Shown: positions 7,112 to 14,932 of the stretch, in pieces
Position numbering within the stretch: position 1 is the stretch's first letter
Layout of the letters: each line of letters starts with the position of its first letter
Origin: CALEUX01 sp037439945
GTDB taxonomy: Bacteria > Bacteroidota > Bacteroidia > Bacteroidales > Marinilabiliaceae
Length of the DNA stretch: 27,321 nt
Direction of reading: 5' to 3'
Assembly (NCBI GenBank): GCA_037439945.1
Contig: JBBIVA010000042.1
Coordinates: 1-27,321, forward strand
The notes under the pieces: generated by a model
The model's database searches: none
What the model saw: only the letters and a program-made list of their open reading frames with translations
What the model was told of the DNA's origin: nothing
Position numbers and translations under genes: made by a program

Positions 7112-8599
7112 TTATGGTTCTTCAGGCCTCCATTCCCTAATATATATTGATTGTGGGAATGCTTCAGGTTTAAATACCGACCTGTTGCCAATCATTCGCA
7201 GGCACTCCTGTATCCCTTCTGCCACACTTGGATGGGGATAAAATATTTTTAAAACCTCACCCAGGCTATTACCCTGATTAATTAAATGGGCCACCGATAC
7301 AATGTAAGCTGATGCCTGCGGTCCTGATGCCCTCATCCCTAAAATCCTGTGATTATCGTCAATGCTTACCATTATTTTAATAAAACCTGTAGTACTCCTC
7401 ATGGCAATGGCCCTGTTAATGAGTTCGTTTGAATAGTATGCCACCCTGTAAGGAATTTTTTGGTGTTGCAATGTTTTTTCATTTGCACCAACTGCCGCCA
7501 CTTCAGGTTTAAAAAACATTAATGTGCTCATATGAGAATAATCGAGCGGATAACCTGTTTTTCCGGCCATTCTTTCAACAGCCTTGCGTCCCTGCAATTC
7601 AGCAACGCTATACAATTGTGCATGTCCGGTAATATCACCTGCAGCATATATATGACCAGGCTTTTCGTTAATTATAACCTGACAATTACCATTAATTGTT
7701 ACAGTTCCCCTGTTTGTTGCTTTAATTCCGGCGTTTTCAATTTTTAAATCTTCAATATTGGGTACACGGCCTATTGAAATCAGGGCCACATCAACCTCCA
7801 GAACTTTGCTGTGCCCATCGTCATAGTCCAGTATAACTTCAAGATGATCAGGATGTTTGTGTATCTCCCTTAGTTGTGCTGTATGGTGCACTTTTACCCC
7901 GTTTTTTTCAAGATTTGCCGAAACATAATTACTTATATCATCATCTTCAAAGGGTAAAACCCTGTTGGCCCGGTCGAGAAGATGAACTTCGGTTTGTTTA
8001 AAATTTGAAAATATAGTGGCAAATTCGCAACCAATTATCCCCGAACCAATAATTAACATCCTTTGAGGGAAATGCTCAAGCGATAAAATTCCTTCTGAAT
8101 TAATTATTCTTTTACCATCCACATCAATTCCATTGTACTCACGTGGTTTTGATCCGGTTGCTATTAAAATAAATTTGCCTTTTACAATTTCTTCTCCATC
8201 AAGTGATTTAACTTTTATTTGATGTGAATCAATAAATTCCGCAATACCATAAATTAAAGTAATTTTTCCGTTTGATATGAGGTTTCTTGTAAAAGTTTCA
8301 ATTTGGCTGCGAATCTGGTATTGTTTTTCCTTGGCAGCTTTAATTATGGTATTTCTTACCTCTGTATAATCAACTGTAAGTCCACTTGCTCTGTATCCCC
8401 TGTCAATTCTTGCAGCTATAGAATAATCAAGTGATAATTCATACATGGTTTTTGAAGTTAAAGCACCGTTCATAATTCCGGTTCCTCCCAAATGTCCGCC
8501 TTCAATAAGGCACACATTCATCCCAAAATCAACACCTCGTACTGCTCCTGAAAAACCTGCCGGCCCGCTCCCGATTATCACTAAATCAAATTCTTTCAT
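7112..8599 (-). CDS. Pyridine nucleotide-disulfide oxidoreductase-fold flavoprotein lacking the redox disulfide
   Basis: A 495-residue homologue of dihydrolipoamide dehydrogenase, glutathione reductase and soluble transhydrogenase. FAD site: GSGPAG (10-15). NAD(P) site: GSGIIG (185-190), with Asp209 at the end of the second strand (HLLDRANRVLP), hinting at NAD rather than NADP preference. Second FAD motif: IYAAGDITG (317-325). C-terminal dimer domain with HPSVAE (456-461), retaining the His and Glu of the usual HPTxxE. The active-site stretch normally reading GGTC-x4-C is GGTGIMNGALTSK, so both cysteines are replaced (Gly41, Ala46). It therefore cannot do thiol-disulfide chemistry. Direct hydride transfer between nucleotides or to a quinone or other acceptor, as in SthA-type transhydrogenases (which lack one cysteine), is the most reasonable alternative. 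Not an obvious pseudogene: the frame and all other motifs are intact. Confidence 0.85.
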   Translation of the reverse strand: MKEFDLVIIGSGPAGFSGAVRGVDFGMNVCLIEGGHLGGTGIMNGALTSKTMYELSLDYSIAARIDRGYRASGLTVDYTEVRNTIIKAAKEKQYQIRSQIETFTRNLISNGKITLIYGIAEFIDSHQIKVKSLDGEEIVKGKFILIATGSKPREYNGIDVDGKRIINSEGILSLEHFPQRMLIIGSGIIGCEFATIFSNFKQTEVHLLDRANRVLPFEDDDISNYVSANLEKNGVKVHHTAQLREIHKHPDHLEVILDYDDGHSKVLEVDVALISIGRVPNIEDLKIENAGIKATNRGTVTINGNCQVIINEKPGHIYAAGDITGHAQLYSVAELQGRKAVERMAGKTGYPLDYSHMSTLMFFKPEVAAVGANEKTLQHQKIPYRVAYYSNELINRAIAMRSTTGFIKIMVSIDDNHRILGMRASGPQASAYIVSVAHLINQGNSLGEVLKIFYPHPSVAEGIQECLRMIGNRSVFKPEAFPQSIYIREWRPEEP

Positions 8600-8707
8600 T
8601 TGTTATTCCGTTTAATTGCCATGATTAGCGGCTTTTATTGAATTCATTAATTTATCTAACCAGTTACACTAAATTTGGTTTTATGAAGATAGGCATAACT
8701 AAAAAGA

Positions 8708-8741
8708 AAAAAACCGCACAGCAAATAAATTCACTGAACGG
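8708..8741 (-). terminator. Possible terminator after glsB-like gene
   Basis: On the minus strand CCG-TT-CAG (from 8741) can pair with CTG-TG-CGG (to 8714) around an AT loop, with a 2x2 internal mismatch, and is followed by a run of seven Ts (complement of the A-run 8707-8713). It lies about 50 nt past the stop of the acyltransferase gene and before the flavoprotein gene, so it would separate the two minus-strand units. Confidence 0.4.
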
Positions 8742-8788
8742 CTCGCTTTTAATTAGTATTTTTATTAACCCGACAAAAAAATAGCCGG

Positions 8789-9739
8789 TCAATCATGAGG
8801 GTCATTTGGATTGTAAGTGTTAACATGTCTGTTTACTTTGGCTTCATATAACTCTTTTATTGTTAATATTATGCCGGTTTCTTCAACTCCACCGAAATCA
8901 TCATTAACAGCCGTGCCAAATGTTTTCATTGATGGCGATAAACTCATGTAGGCATTAACCAAAGGTGGAATGTTTTCTCCCAATTCACGAACCCTTTTAC
9001 TTAATGCTTTATAATCATCAGCAAATGATTTTCCTGTAAAAAGGCTATTTATTACTTCCTGGCTGATATGTGACTTTACCGGATTAAATGGGGTAACCAG
9101 ATTTTTTTTATCGCTGAAATATAAATCCATAAATGATCTGATAAGGTCCCGGGCTTCAAGATTGTAATGAGTGTAAATCGTAACTTTACCAAAGAAATAT
9201 TTCATGTGTGGATGGTTAACCATTAGCGAGCCTAATCCATCCCATAAATTATCAAGGGCATACAAACTTTTTGCCCCGGCTTTGCTCGATTGGTAATGTG
9301 GTTGAACAAATGAGCGCCCTAACTCAATTGTATATGGCAGATAATCCTTGATAAATTCATCTGAAAAACCGAACATATGCGAAGTTGCAAGCTCAAAATG
9401 TCCCTCCGGGTTTGGTTTTATCTTGTCGCACATAATATATCTGTAACCCCCAAGTATTTCTTTATCAACAGGGTCCCAGACAATTAGCTGGCGGTAGGGC
9501 ACTTCATTTGTATCGTATGGGTCAACATCAATCTCTTTTCCGGTACCTCCCCCTGCGGCCCTGAATGTAAGTTCCCTTAGCCTTCCTACCTCAAGCATTA
9601 AATTTGGAGCTTCGGGGGCCGAAAAGTCATAAATTTTGTTTTGCCCCTTATTGGTATTTCTGACAAATCGCTCGCGGGTTAGTTCCGATTCAATTTTTGG
9701 TCGGGGTATAGGTGGTATAACAGGTTTGATTAAATTCAT
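8789..9739 (-). CDS. glsB: GlsB/OlsB-type N-acyltransferase (amino-acid lipid synthesis)
   Basis: 316 residues. The middle (about 48-210) is the hemolysin/OlsB-type GNAT fold: MLEVGRLRELTFRAAG, then a strand with DKEILGGYRYI, then YTIELGRSFVQPHY (the ELGRSFV signature at 139-145), LWDGLGSLMVNHPHMKYFFGKVTI and a final helix. This family transfers a (3-hydroxy)acyl group from acyl-ACP to the amino group of an amino acid. In Bacteroides thetaiotaomicron the homologue next to an O-acyltransferase (GlsA) makes glycine lipids; in proteobacteria OlsB makes lyso-ornithine lipid. Bacteroidetes affiliation and the linked partner favour glycine, but the amino acid is inferred. About 100 C-terminal residues extend past the acyltransferase core. 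It follows the glsA-like gene by 36 nt in the same direction, so it is co-transcribed and probably second in the operon. Confidence 0.75.
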   Translation of the reverse strand: MNLIKPVIPPIPRPKIESELTRERFVRNTNKGQNKIYDFSAPEAPNLMLEVGRLRELTFRAAGGGTGKEIDVDPYDTNEVPYRQLIVWDPVDKEILGGYRYIMCDKIKPNPEGHFELATSHMFGFSDEFIKDYLPYTIELGRSFVQPHYQSSKAGAKSLYALDNLWDGLGSLMVNHPHMKYFFGKVTIYTHYNLEARDLIRSFMDLYFSDKKNLVTPFNPVKSHISQEVINSLFTGKSFADDYKALSKRVRELGENIPPLVNAYMSLSPSMKTFGTAVNDDFGGVEETGIILTIKELYEAKVNRHVNTYNPNDPHD

Positions 9740-9775
9740 TAATTCGAATATTATTTTTGAAATAATTATGCAAAA

Positions 9776-10627
9776 TTAACCGTTTTTTGCTAAGCCATAA
9801 ACCATTCGTTTTATTTTTTGCGCACTCTCAAAGTAAGTTTTAGGAGAATTTAATGTCTGCCATTTAACAGGTTTCCCAAATCTTATTGTAAGTACCTGAT
9901 CTTTTTGTTTGTAAAATTCATCAGCAAGGTAAAGCATCTCAATATTTGATTTAATCCCCAATCGTTTTCGCCACTTGGCAAGATTATAAAAAAAGTCAGA
10001 ATTACGGCCGGTTATATGAACAGGTATTATATCTCTTTCATATTGAACCGATTTTTTTATAAAACTCCTTTTCCATTCCAAATCTTCAATTTTACCTTTT
10101 TGTTTACGGCTAACCAGTCCCGCAGGAAACATCAGTACCTGCGACTCCGATTTATAGGCATCATCCATTTGACGTGCTGCATCCCTTGAATGCCCCCCAT
10201 GCTTGTTAATGGGTATAAAAATGTTGTCAAGTCCCTTTATGTTCATCAAAATGTCGTTAACCGGAAATTTAATATCATTGAACTTTTTACCAACCGCATT
10301 AATTAAAGCTATACCATCCATTCCACCCAAGGGATGATTGGATGCAAACAAGAACCGGCCTGAATCAGGAACATTTTCAAAACCCAATGTTTTATATTTT
10401 ACACCAAATCCTTCCAATATAGCAGTTGAAAATTCCAATCCTTTTTTATCCCTGTTTTTATTAATAAAATCATTAATAGCTTCCTGATGAGTAATTCTTT
10501 TTAAATAACTAATTATAAATGAAGGAATTATTTTTAACAGATTAGGGTTTTTCTCTTCAAAAACCCTTTCAATATCAATAAGTAACCTTGGCCTTTTTTC
10601 TGGTTGTTCTAAATTATTGTTTTCCAC
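9776..10627 (-). CDS. glsA: GlsA/OlsA-type lysophospholipid-like O-acyltransferase
   Basis: 283 residues of the PlsC-like acyltransferase superfamily, expected to add the second fatty acyl chain to the hydroxyl of the N-acyl amino acid made by the next gene. Catalytic box: SNHPLGGMDG with His98 and Asp104. The spacing is H-x5-D rather than the classical H-x4-D. Further boxes: FIPINKHGGHSRDAAR (137-152, the substrate-binding region) and MFPAGLVSRKQKGKIEDLEW (166-185, the FPEGT-like box). There is no long transmembrane helix, so it is probably a peripheral inner-membrane enzyme. It is first in the two-gene minus-strand unit and divergent from the dcw cluster across 331 nt. An alternative is a general phospholipid acyltransferase; the linkage to the GNAT gene argues against that. 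Confidence 0.75.
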   Translation of the reverse strand: MENNNLEQPEKRPRLLIDIERVFEEKNPNLLKIIPSFIISYLKRITHQEAINDFINKNRDKKGLEFSTAILEGFGVKYKTLGFENVPDSGRFLFASNHPLGGMDGIALINAVGKKFNDIKFPVNDILMNIKGLDNIFIPINKHGGHSRDAARQMDDAYKSESQVLMFPAGLVSRKQKGKIEDLEWKRSFIKKSVQYERDIIPVHITGRNSDFFYNLAKWRKRLGIKSNIEMLYLADEFYKQKDQVLTIRFGKPVKWQTLNSPKTYFESAQKIKRMVYGLAKNG

Positions 10628-10778
10628 AATTAATGAATTATAAGGATTATCAAAAAATTATTTTTTAAACTTTCCCAAATTAAACAAAAGATCAGAATAT
10701 TTTCATTTTTGGAAATTTAAAATCAACATTAAAAAATGAATCATCTGATATCAGTTTTTTTTGTTTTATGTAAGGATT

Positions 10779-10786
10779 TATATTTG
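10779..10786 (+). promoter_or_regulatory. Candidate -7 element TATATTTG upstream of mraZ
   Basis: An exact match to TAnnTTTG, followed by CA as at 3320-3329. The nearest TTTG (10760-10763) is only 15 nt upstream, too close for the usual 19-21 nt, although a T-run occupies the expected -33 position. If used, the dcw transcript would have a leader of about 165 nt containing the MraZ repeats. Confidence 0.3.
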
Positions 10787-10879
10787 CAAAATTATAGTTT
10801 TGGCCCCCCAATAATACTAAATTATCTAGTTTTTTTGTTTCAGTATACTTAAAATACCCATAAATAAAGCTTTTAAAAT

Positions 10880-10919
10880 ATTGTGCAATAAAGTGGGGTA
10901 AAGTGGTTGATTGTGGTAA
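10880..10919 (+). promoter_or_regulatory. MraZ operator: four 10-bp direct repeats
   Basis: Four consecutive decamers: ATTGTGCAAT (10880), AAAGTGGGGT (10890), AAAGTGGTTG (10900), ATTGTGGTAA (10910). Each has the core A-W-W-GTG in exactly the same register. Known MraZ operators are direct repeats with 10-bp period upstream of mraZ: TGGGN units in E. coli and AAAGTG-type units in Mycoplasma. A possible promoter (GTTG at 10906-10909, 20 nt, TACTTTTA at 10930-10937, 7 of 8 to consensus) would have its -33 box inside the third repeat, so bound MraZ should repress. Confidence 0.8.
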
Positions 10920-10958
10920 ATTTTTGTATTACTTTTACATGAAATTATCTTTACTCAA

Positions 10959-11420
10959 ATGGTAACATTTATAGGTGATTTTGAATGCCGTACCGATGAT
11001 AAGGGCCGCATTGTGTTACCTGCCGCTTTTAAAAAAGCAGCAGGAAAGGAAGAATTACGGTTTGTTGTTAAAAAACACCTGTTTGATAATTGTTTGGTAT
11101 TGTATCTTTACAGCCATTGGGAAGAAGAACTTCAAAGGCTAAGAGAACGGACCAATAATTACAACCATAATCATGCTTTATTCTTAAGAGGTTTTTTTTT
11201 GGGTTCAGCCGAAATGACCCTTGATGGTAACGGTCGTTTTCTTGTGCCACGCCGGTTAATGGACCAGGTTGGTTGTGGAAAAGAAATTATATTGGTTGGT
11301 ATAGACCGTTATATTGAAATATGGGATAAAGAGGCTTATAATAAAATGGTGGATAACCAGGTTGGAATAGCAGGATTGGCTGAATCTGTTATGGGTTTAG
11401 GAAAAATTGATGAGAAATAG
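10959..11420 (+). CDS. mraZ: Transcriptional regulator MraZ
   Basis: 153 residues with two SpoVT-AbrB swapped-hairpin domains, each marked by a D-x-KGR/NGR-x-x-x-P motif: DDKGRIVLP (13-21) and LDGNGRFLVP (88-97). Family members form ring-like oligomers that bind direct repeats upstream of their own gene and repress (or in some species activate) the dcw operon. The ATG at 10959 gives the canonical opening FIGDFECRTDDKGR, and the repeats it should bind end 39 nt upstream. First gene of the cluster; rsmH starts 17 nt after it. Length is normal. Confidence 0.96.
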   Translation: MVTFIGDFECRTDDKGRIVLPAAFKKAAGKEELRFVVKKHLFDNCLVLYLYSHWEEELQRLRERTNNYNHNHALFLRGFFLGSAEMTLDGNGRFLVPRRLMDQVGCGKEIILVGIDRYIEIWDKEAYNKMVDNQVGIAGLAESVMGLGKIDEK

Positions 11421-11437
11421 AGTTTCAGTTGTTGAAT

Positions 11438-12343
11438 ATGGATTTAAAGTACCACATTCCGGTTTTACTTGGACCTGGCATAGAAGGGTTAAATATTATG
11501 CCAAATGGTACTTATGTTGATCTTACTTTTGGAGGCGGGGGCCATAGCAAAGCCATTTTAAAAAGGCTTGAAAAGGGTAAGTTAATTGTTTTCGACCAGG
11601 ATGAGGATGCCTGGGCCAACAGAATTGATGATGATAGAGTTTTATTTGTCAGGCATAACTTCAGATTTTTATACCATTTTCTTAATTATTTAAATTTAAT
11701 GCCAGTTGATGGGATAATTGCCGATTTGGGAGTGTCATCACATCATTTTGATGAAGCCAGTCGCGGTTTTTCATTCCGTTTTGATGGTGATTTGGACATG
11801 AGAATGAACAGGGATATCCAGTTAAATGCAGCTACTGTTTTAAATACATATTCGGTAGATGAACTAACCCGGGTATTTAAAATATATGGTGAAGTTCCGT
11901 CTGCCTATCGTTTGGCCAATGATGTGGTTAATTACCGTTTGTCAGGTTTATTTAGAACCACTAACGATTTAAAAAATATAGCTTCACGATATGCACCCCT
12001 TAGAGATGCTTCCCGTTATTATTCGCAGGTTTTTCAGGCCCTGCGGATTGAAGTAAATGGTGAAATTGATGCCTTAAAAGAAATGCTTGTTGTAACACCA
12101 GATGTAATAAAGCCGGGCGGAAGGTTAGTGATAATCTCGTATCATTCATTGGAAGACAGAATGGTCAAAAATTTTATAAAAACAGGAAATGTTCATAAAT
12201 CTGAGATTGAAACGGATTTATATGGAAGATATAAGGTTCCTTTCTCTGCTATTAACCGGAAGGTGATAGTTCCGGCCGATGATGAGATAGAAAAAAACCC
12301 GAGGGCAAGAAGTGCAAGGTTAAGAGTTGCTGAACGAACCTGA
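11438..12343 (+). CDS. rsmH: 16S rRNA (cytosine-1402-N4)-methyltransferase RsmH
   Basis: A 301-residue S-adenosylmethionine methyltransferase that methylates C1402 in the ribosomal decoding centre. Motifs: YHIPVLL at the N terminus; VDLTFGGGGHSKAIL (27-41, SAM-binding glycine loop); VDGIIADLGVSSHHFDEASR (90-109); GFSFRFDGDLDMRM; and the C-terminal KNPRARSARLRVAER. The reading frame can be extended to a TTG at 11429, but the ATG at 11438 gives the usual MDLKYHIPVLL start and keeps a 17-nt gap from mraZ, so I chose it. Also known as mraW; the second gene of most dcw clusters. Confidence 0.96.
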   Translation: MDLKYHIPVLLGPGIEGLNIMPNGTYVDLTFGGGGHSKAILKRLEKGKLIVFDQDEDAWANRIDDDRVLFVRHNFRFLYHFLNYLNLMPVDGIIADLGVSSHHFDEASRGFSFRFDGDLDMRMNRDIQLNAATVLNTYSVDELTRVFKIYGEVPSAYRLANDVVNYRLSGLFRTTNDLKNIASRYAPLRDASRYYSQVFQALRIEVNGEIDALKEMLVVTPDVIKPGGRLVIISYHSLEDRMVKNFIKTGNVHKSEIETDLYGRYKVPFSAINRKVIVPADDEIEKNPRARSARLRVAERT

Positions 12344-12397
12344 TGATATATAAATATTATAATTTAAAGGTAAAAAGTTTGTTGTAAAATAATTTAT

Positions 12398-12781
12398 ATG
12401 GCATTTTGGAAGAAAAATAAAGCTAATGGATTGCGTGATTTTGAACCTGAGGGAAATGAGGGTCAATCAGGGTTATCAATTCGCTACTATTTAAATGGCC
12501 AGGTATTGAATAATGAAATGCTGAGGAATAATCGTAAGTACTTTTTCTTTCTGGTGTTTCTGGCTTTTGTTTACATTAACAACCATTACAGTGTTGAGGC
12601 CTTGCTTAAGGAACACCTTGTTCTTACGCGCGAAGTGAAGGAGTTAAAATATGAGGCTATCACTACATCATCGGAGTTAATGCAAATGAGCAAACAATCT
12701 GAAGTAGTTAGGAGAGTGAATGATGCCGGCCTCGATTTGGATGTTTTAACCACGCCTCCCAGGGTTTTAAATGTTAACTAA
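12398..12781 (+). CDS. ftsL: FtsL-like cell division protein
   Basis: 127 residues: a cytoplasmic tail of about 46 residues, one transmembrane helix (YFFFLVFLAFVYI, about 48-60), then a periplasmic segment of about 65 residues whose heptad pattern (VEALLKEHLVLTREVKELKYEAITTSSELMQM) predicts a coiled coil. That topology and the position between rsmH and the class B PBP gene are diagnostic for FtsL, although sequence identity to proteobacterial FtsL is too low to recognise directly. FtsL forms the FtsQLB subcomplex that activates FtsW/FtsI; no FtsB gene is seen nearby. The long charged cytoplasmic tail is typical of the Bacteroidetes FtsL-like family. Confidence 0.85.
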   Translation: MAFWKKNKANGLRDFEPEGNEGQSGLSIRYYLNGQVLNNEMLRNNRKYFFFLVFLAFVYINNHYSVEALLKEHLVLTREVKELKYEAITTSSELMQMSKQSEVVRRVNDAGLDLDVLTTPPRVLNVN

Positions 12782-12799
12782 TTAATATTGTTAAGCAAA

Positions 12800-14911
12800 A
12801 TGACCATAAAAAGTACCATAATGTTCCGGCTCGGGGTATTGTACCTCTTTTTTGTGGTTTTAGCATTTCGTATAATTGCAGAATTACTTTTGTTGAAAGT
12901 TTTTGACATTGAAAACTGGAAGGAAAAGGCCCGAAAAACTGAAACCAATAATTCAGTGGTAGAAGCCAATCGCGGTGATATTCTTGATATTAATGGAAAA
13001 AAATTAGCCTGTTCGGTACCCAGCTACAGACTTCACATGGATATGCTGGCAGAAGGACTTACCGATCAGGTTTTTAATAGTAATATTGATTCATTGTCAA
13101 TTAAACTTTCAGGGTTCTTCAGAGATAAAAGCCCCGCCGCATATAAAAAGGAGTTACGTTTGGCCAGGCAACAGGGGCGCAGATATTATCAGATTAATCC
13201 GCGCCGTATATCCTTTACCGATTTGCAAAAGGTAAATAACTTCCCTTTATTCAGGCTTGGCCGTAATAAAAGCGGATTTATTCCTGAACAGTATGATCAG
13301 CGTAAGCTCCCATTTGGCTCATTGGCCTCACGTACTGTAGGAAAGTTATTTGGTGAAAGCAGCAAAGGTGGGATGATTGGTCTTGAGCGTGCATTTGATG
13401 AGCCTTTGAGGGGAATTAACGGAGTAAGTTCAATGAAACGTATTGGAGGACGGTGGGTTCCGGAAGAGATTGTTGCTCCGGTTGACGGATTGGATTTGGT
13501 CACACATCTTGATATTGCAATTCAGGATGTTGCTGAACACTCTTTGCGAAAACAACTTATAAGACACGATGCTCATCACGGGGTTGCAATTCTAATGGAG
13601 GTAAAAACCGGTGCAATTAAAGCAATTGTTAACCTTCACAGGCAGGGAAAAGGTGTTTACGTTGAGGACCACTTTAATTATGCCATTGGTGAAAATGGAG
13701 AACCGGGGTCAACCTTTAAGCTTTTTGCTTTAATGGCTGCCATTGAGGATGGATATGTAAGGGTTACGGATTCAGTTAATACAGGCAATGGCGCCCACAG
13801 GTTTTATGACCGTATTATGCGTGATAGTGAGCCGGGAGGATATGGGTGGTTAACAGTAAAGGAGATAATTGAGAAATCATCAAATATTGGCATATCATTA
13901 TTAATTGATAAGCATTATAGGAGTAATCCAAAAAAATTTGTAGAAACGCTTTACTCAATGGGATTAAACCAACCTTTAGGAATTGAAATAAGGGGAGAAG
14001 GAAAACCTGTAATTAAATACCCCGGAGATGGGACCTGGTCGGGTGTAACCCTTCCGTGGATGTCAATCGGGTATGAAGTGCAGATGAGTCCGTTGCACAC
14101 TTTGGCATTTTATAATGCAATTGCCAATAAGGGTAAACTGGTAAGACCAGTTTTTGCAAAGGGACTAAGTAAAAACGGAAAAATGGTTGATAAATTCTCC
14201 TCTGAAACTTTAAAAAGTTCAATTTGTTCAAGATCAACAGTTGAAAAGGTTCACCAGTTACTGGTTGGAGTAGTGGAAAACGGTACTGCATCAAATATTA
14301 AGACCAAAAGGTACAGTATTGCCGGTAAAACAGGAACGGCTCTAATTGCTAAGGGTACACAGGGATATAAAACCGGAAAAATTGAATATCAGGCTTCTTT
14401 TGTAGGTTATTTCCCAGCCAACCGCCCAAAATATTCATGCATAGTAGTTGTTAATGCTCCTTCAAATAACGTTTATTATGGCAATGTTGTAGCCGGATCT
14501 GTATTCAGGGAGATTTCAGACCGGGTTTATGCATCAGATTTAAGCATGAATAGACAAGAGAATGCAAATGATGATATTGCTGACGGTGTTTTTCCATATA
14601 GCAAAGGGGGCTCATTTGAGAGTCTTAAAATTATTTATAAAAAACTCGATTTTCCATTTGATGCCGATAATCTCAGTACAGAATGGGTTTCAACAACTGC
14701 AAATGAAACCGGTATTGGATTAAAGCCTAAACCTATGCCAAAAGGGTTGGTTCCGGCTGTAATTGGAATGGGGGCAAAGGATGCGGTTTCAATTCTTGAA
14801 AATATGGGTTTACATGTTCAGTTGCAGGGCGTCGGAAGGGTAACTGCCCAATCGCTGAAAGCCGGAACAACTTATAGGGCAGGAAATACAATATTTTTAA
14901 AACTTGATTAG
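12800..14911 (+). CDS. ftsI: Division-specific class B penicillin-binding protein FtsI with PASTA domain
   Basis: A 703-residue septal transpeptidase that cross-links new peptidoglycan with FtsW. An N-terminal membrane anchor (about 9-30) is followed by the dimerisation/pedestal domain (VEANRGDILDINGKKLA at about 54). The transpeptidase domain carries S304-T-F-K307 (nucleophile Ser304), S360-S-N362 and K510-T-G-T513. A C-terminal PASTA domain (about 648-703, GLVPAVIGMGAKDAVSILEN) is absent from E. coli FtsI but usual in Bacteroidetes and Gram-positive PBPs. The frame extends to a TTG at 12788, but the ATG at 12800 is preferred (MTIKSTIMFRLGVLYLF). It follows ftsL by 18 nt and precedes murE by 21 nt. 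Confidence 0.95.
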   Translation: MTIKSTIMFRLGVLYLFFVVLAFRIIAELLLLKVFDIENWKEKARKTETNNSVVEANRGDILDINGKKLACSVPSYRLHMDMLAEGLTDQVFNSNIDSLSIKLSGFFRDKSPAAYKKELRLARQQGRRYYQINPRRISFTDLQKVNNFPLFRLGRNKSGFIPEQYDQRKLPFGSLASRTVGKLFGESSKGGMIGLERAFDEPLRGINGVSSMKRIGGRWVPEEIVAPVDGLDLVTHLDIAIQDVAEHSLRKQLIRHDAHHGVAILMEVKTGAIKAIVNLHRQGKGVYVEDHFNYAIGENGEPGSTFKLFALMAAIEDGYVRVTDSVNTGNGAHRFYDRIMRDSEPGGYGWLTVKEIIEKSSNIGISLLIDKHYRSNPKKFVETLYSMGLNQPLGIEIRGEGKPVIKYPGDGTWSGVTLPWMSIGYEVQMSPLHTLAFYNAIANKGKLVRPVFAKGLSKNGKMVDKFSSETLKSSICSRSTVEKVHQLLVGVVENGTASNIKTKRYSIAGKTGTALIAKGTQGYKTGKIEYQASFVGYFPANRPKYSCIVVVNAPSNNVYYGNVVAGSVFREISDRVYASDLSMNRQENANDDIADGVFPYSKGGSFESLKIIYKKLDFPFDADNLSTEWVSTTANETGIGLKPKPMPKGLVPAVIGMGAKDAVSILENMGLHVQLQGVGRVTAQSLKAGTTYRAGNTIFLKLD

Positions 14912-14932
14912 TATTATATCAACCAGTGTATA

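Larger units (their letters stand above)
10628..10958. other. Divergent intergenic region glsA/mraZ
   Basis: 331 nt without a gene. From left to right it holds AT-rich DNA next to glsA with no promoter I can defend, an exact TATATTTG element pointing to mraZ (10779-10786), a run of six Cs at 10804-10809, and the four MraZ-type repeats at 10880-10919 just before mraZ. I see no tRNA, riboswitch or conserved small ORF. Confidence 0.6.

Noticed and set aside
11429..11437. TTG start for rsmH
   Set aside because: It adds only three residues ahead of the canonical MDLKYHIPVLL start; the ATG at 11438 is better.
12788..12799. TTG start for ftsI
   Set aside because: The in-frame ATG at 12800 directly precedes the membrane anchor and keeps a sensible 18-nt gap from ftsL.
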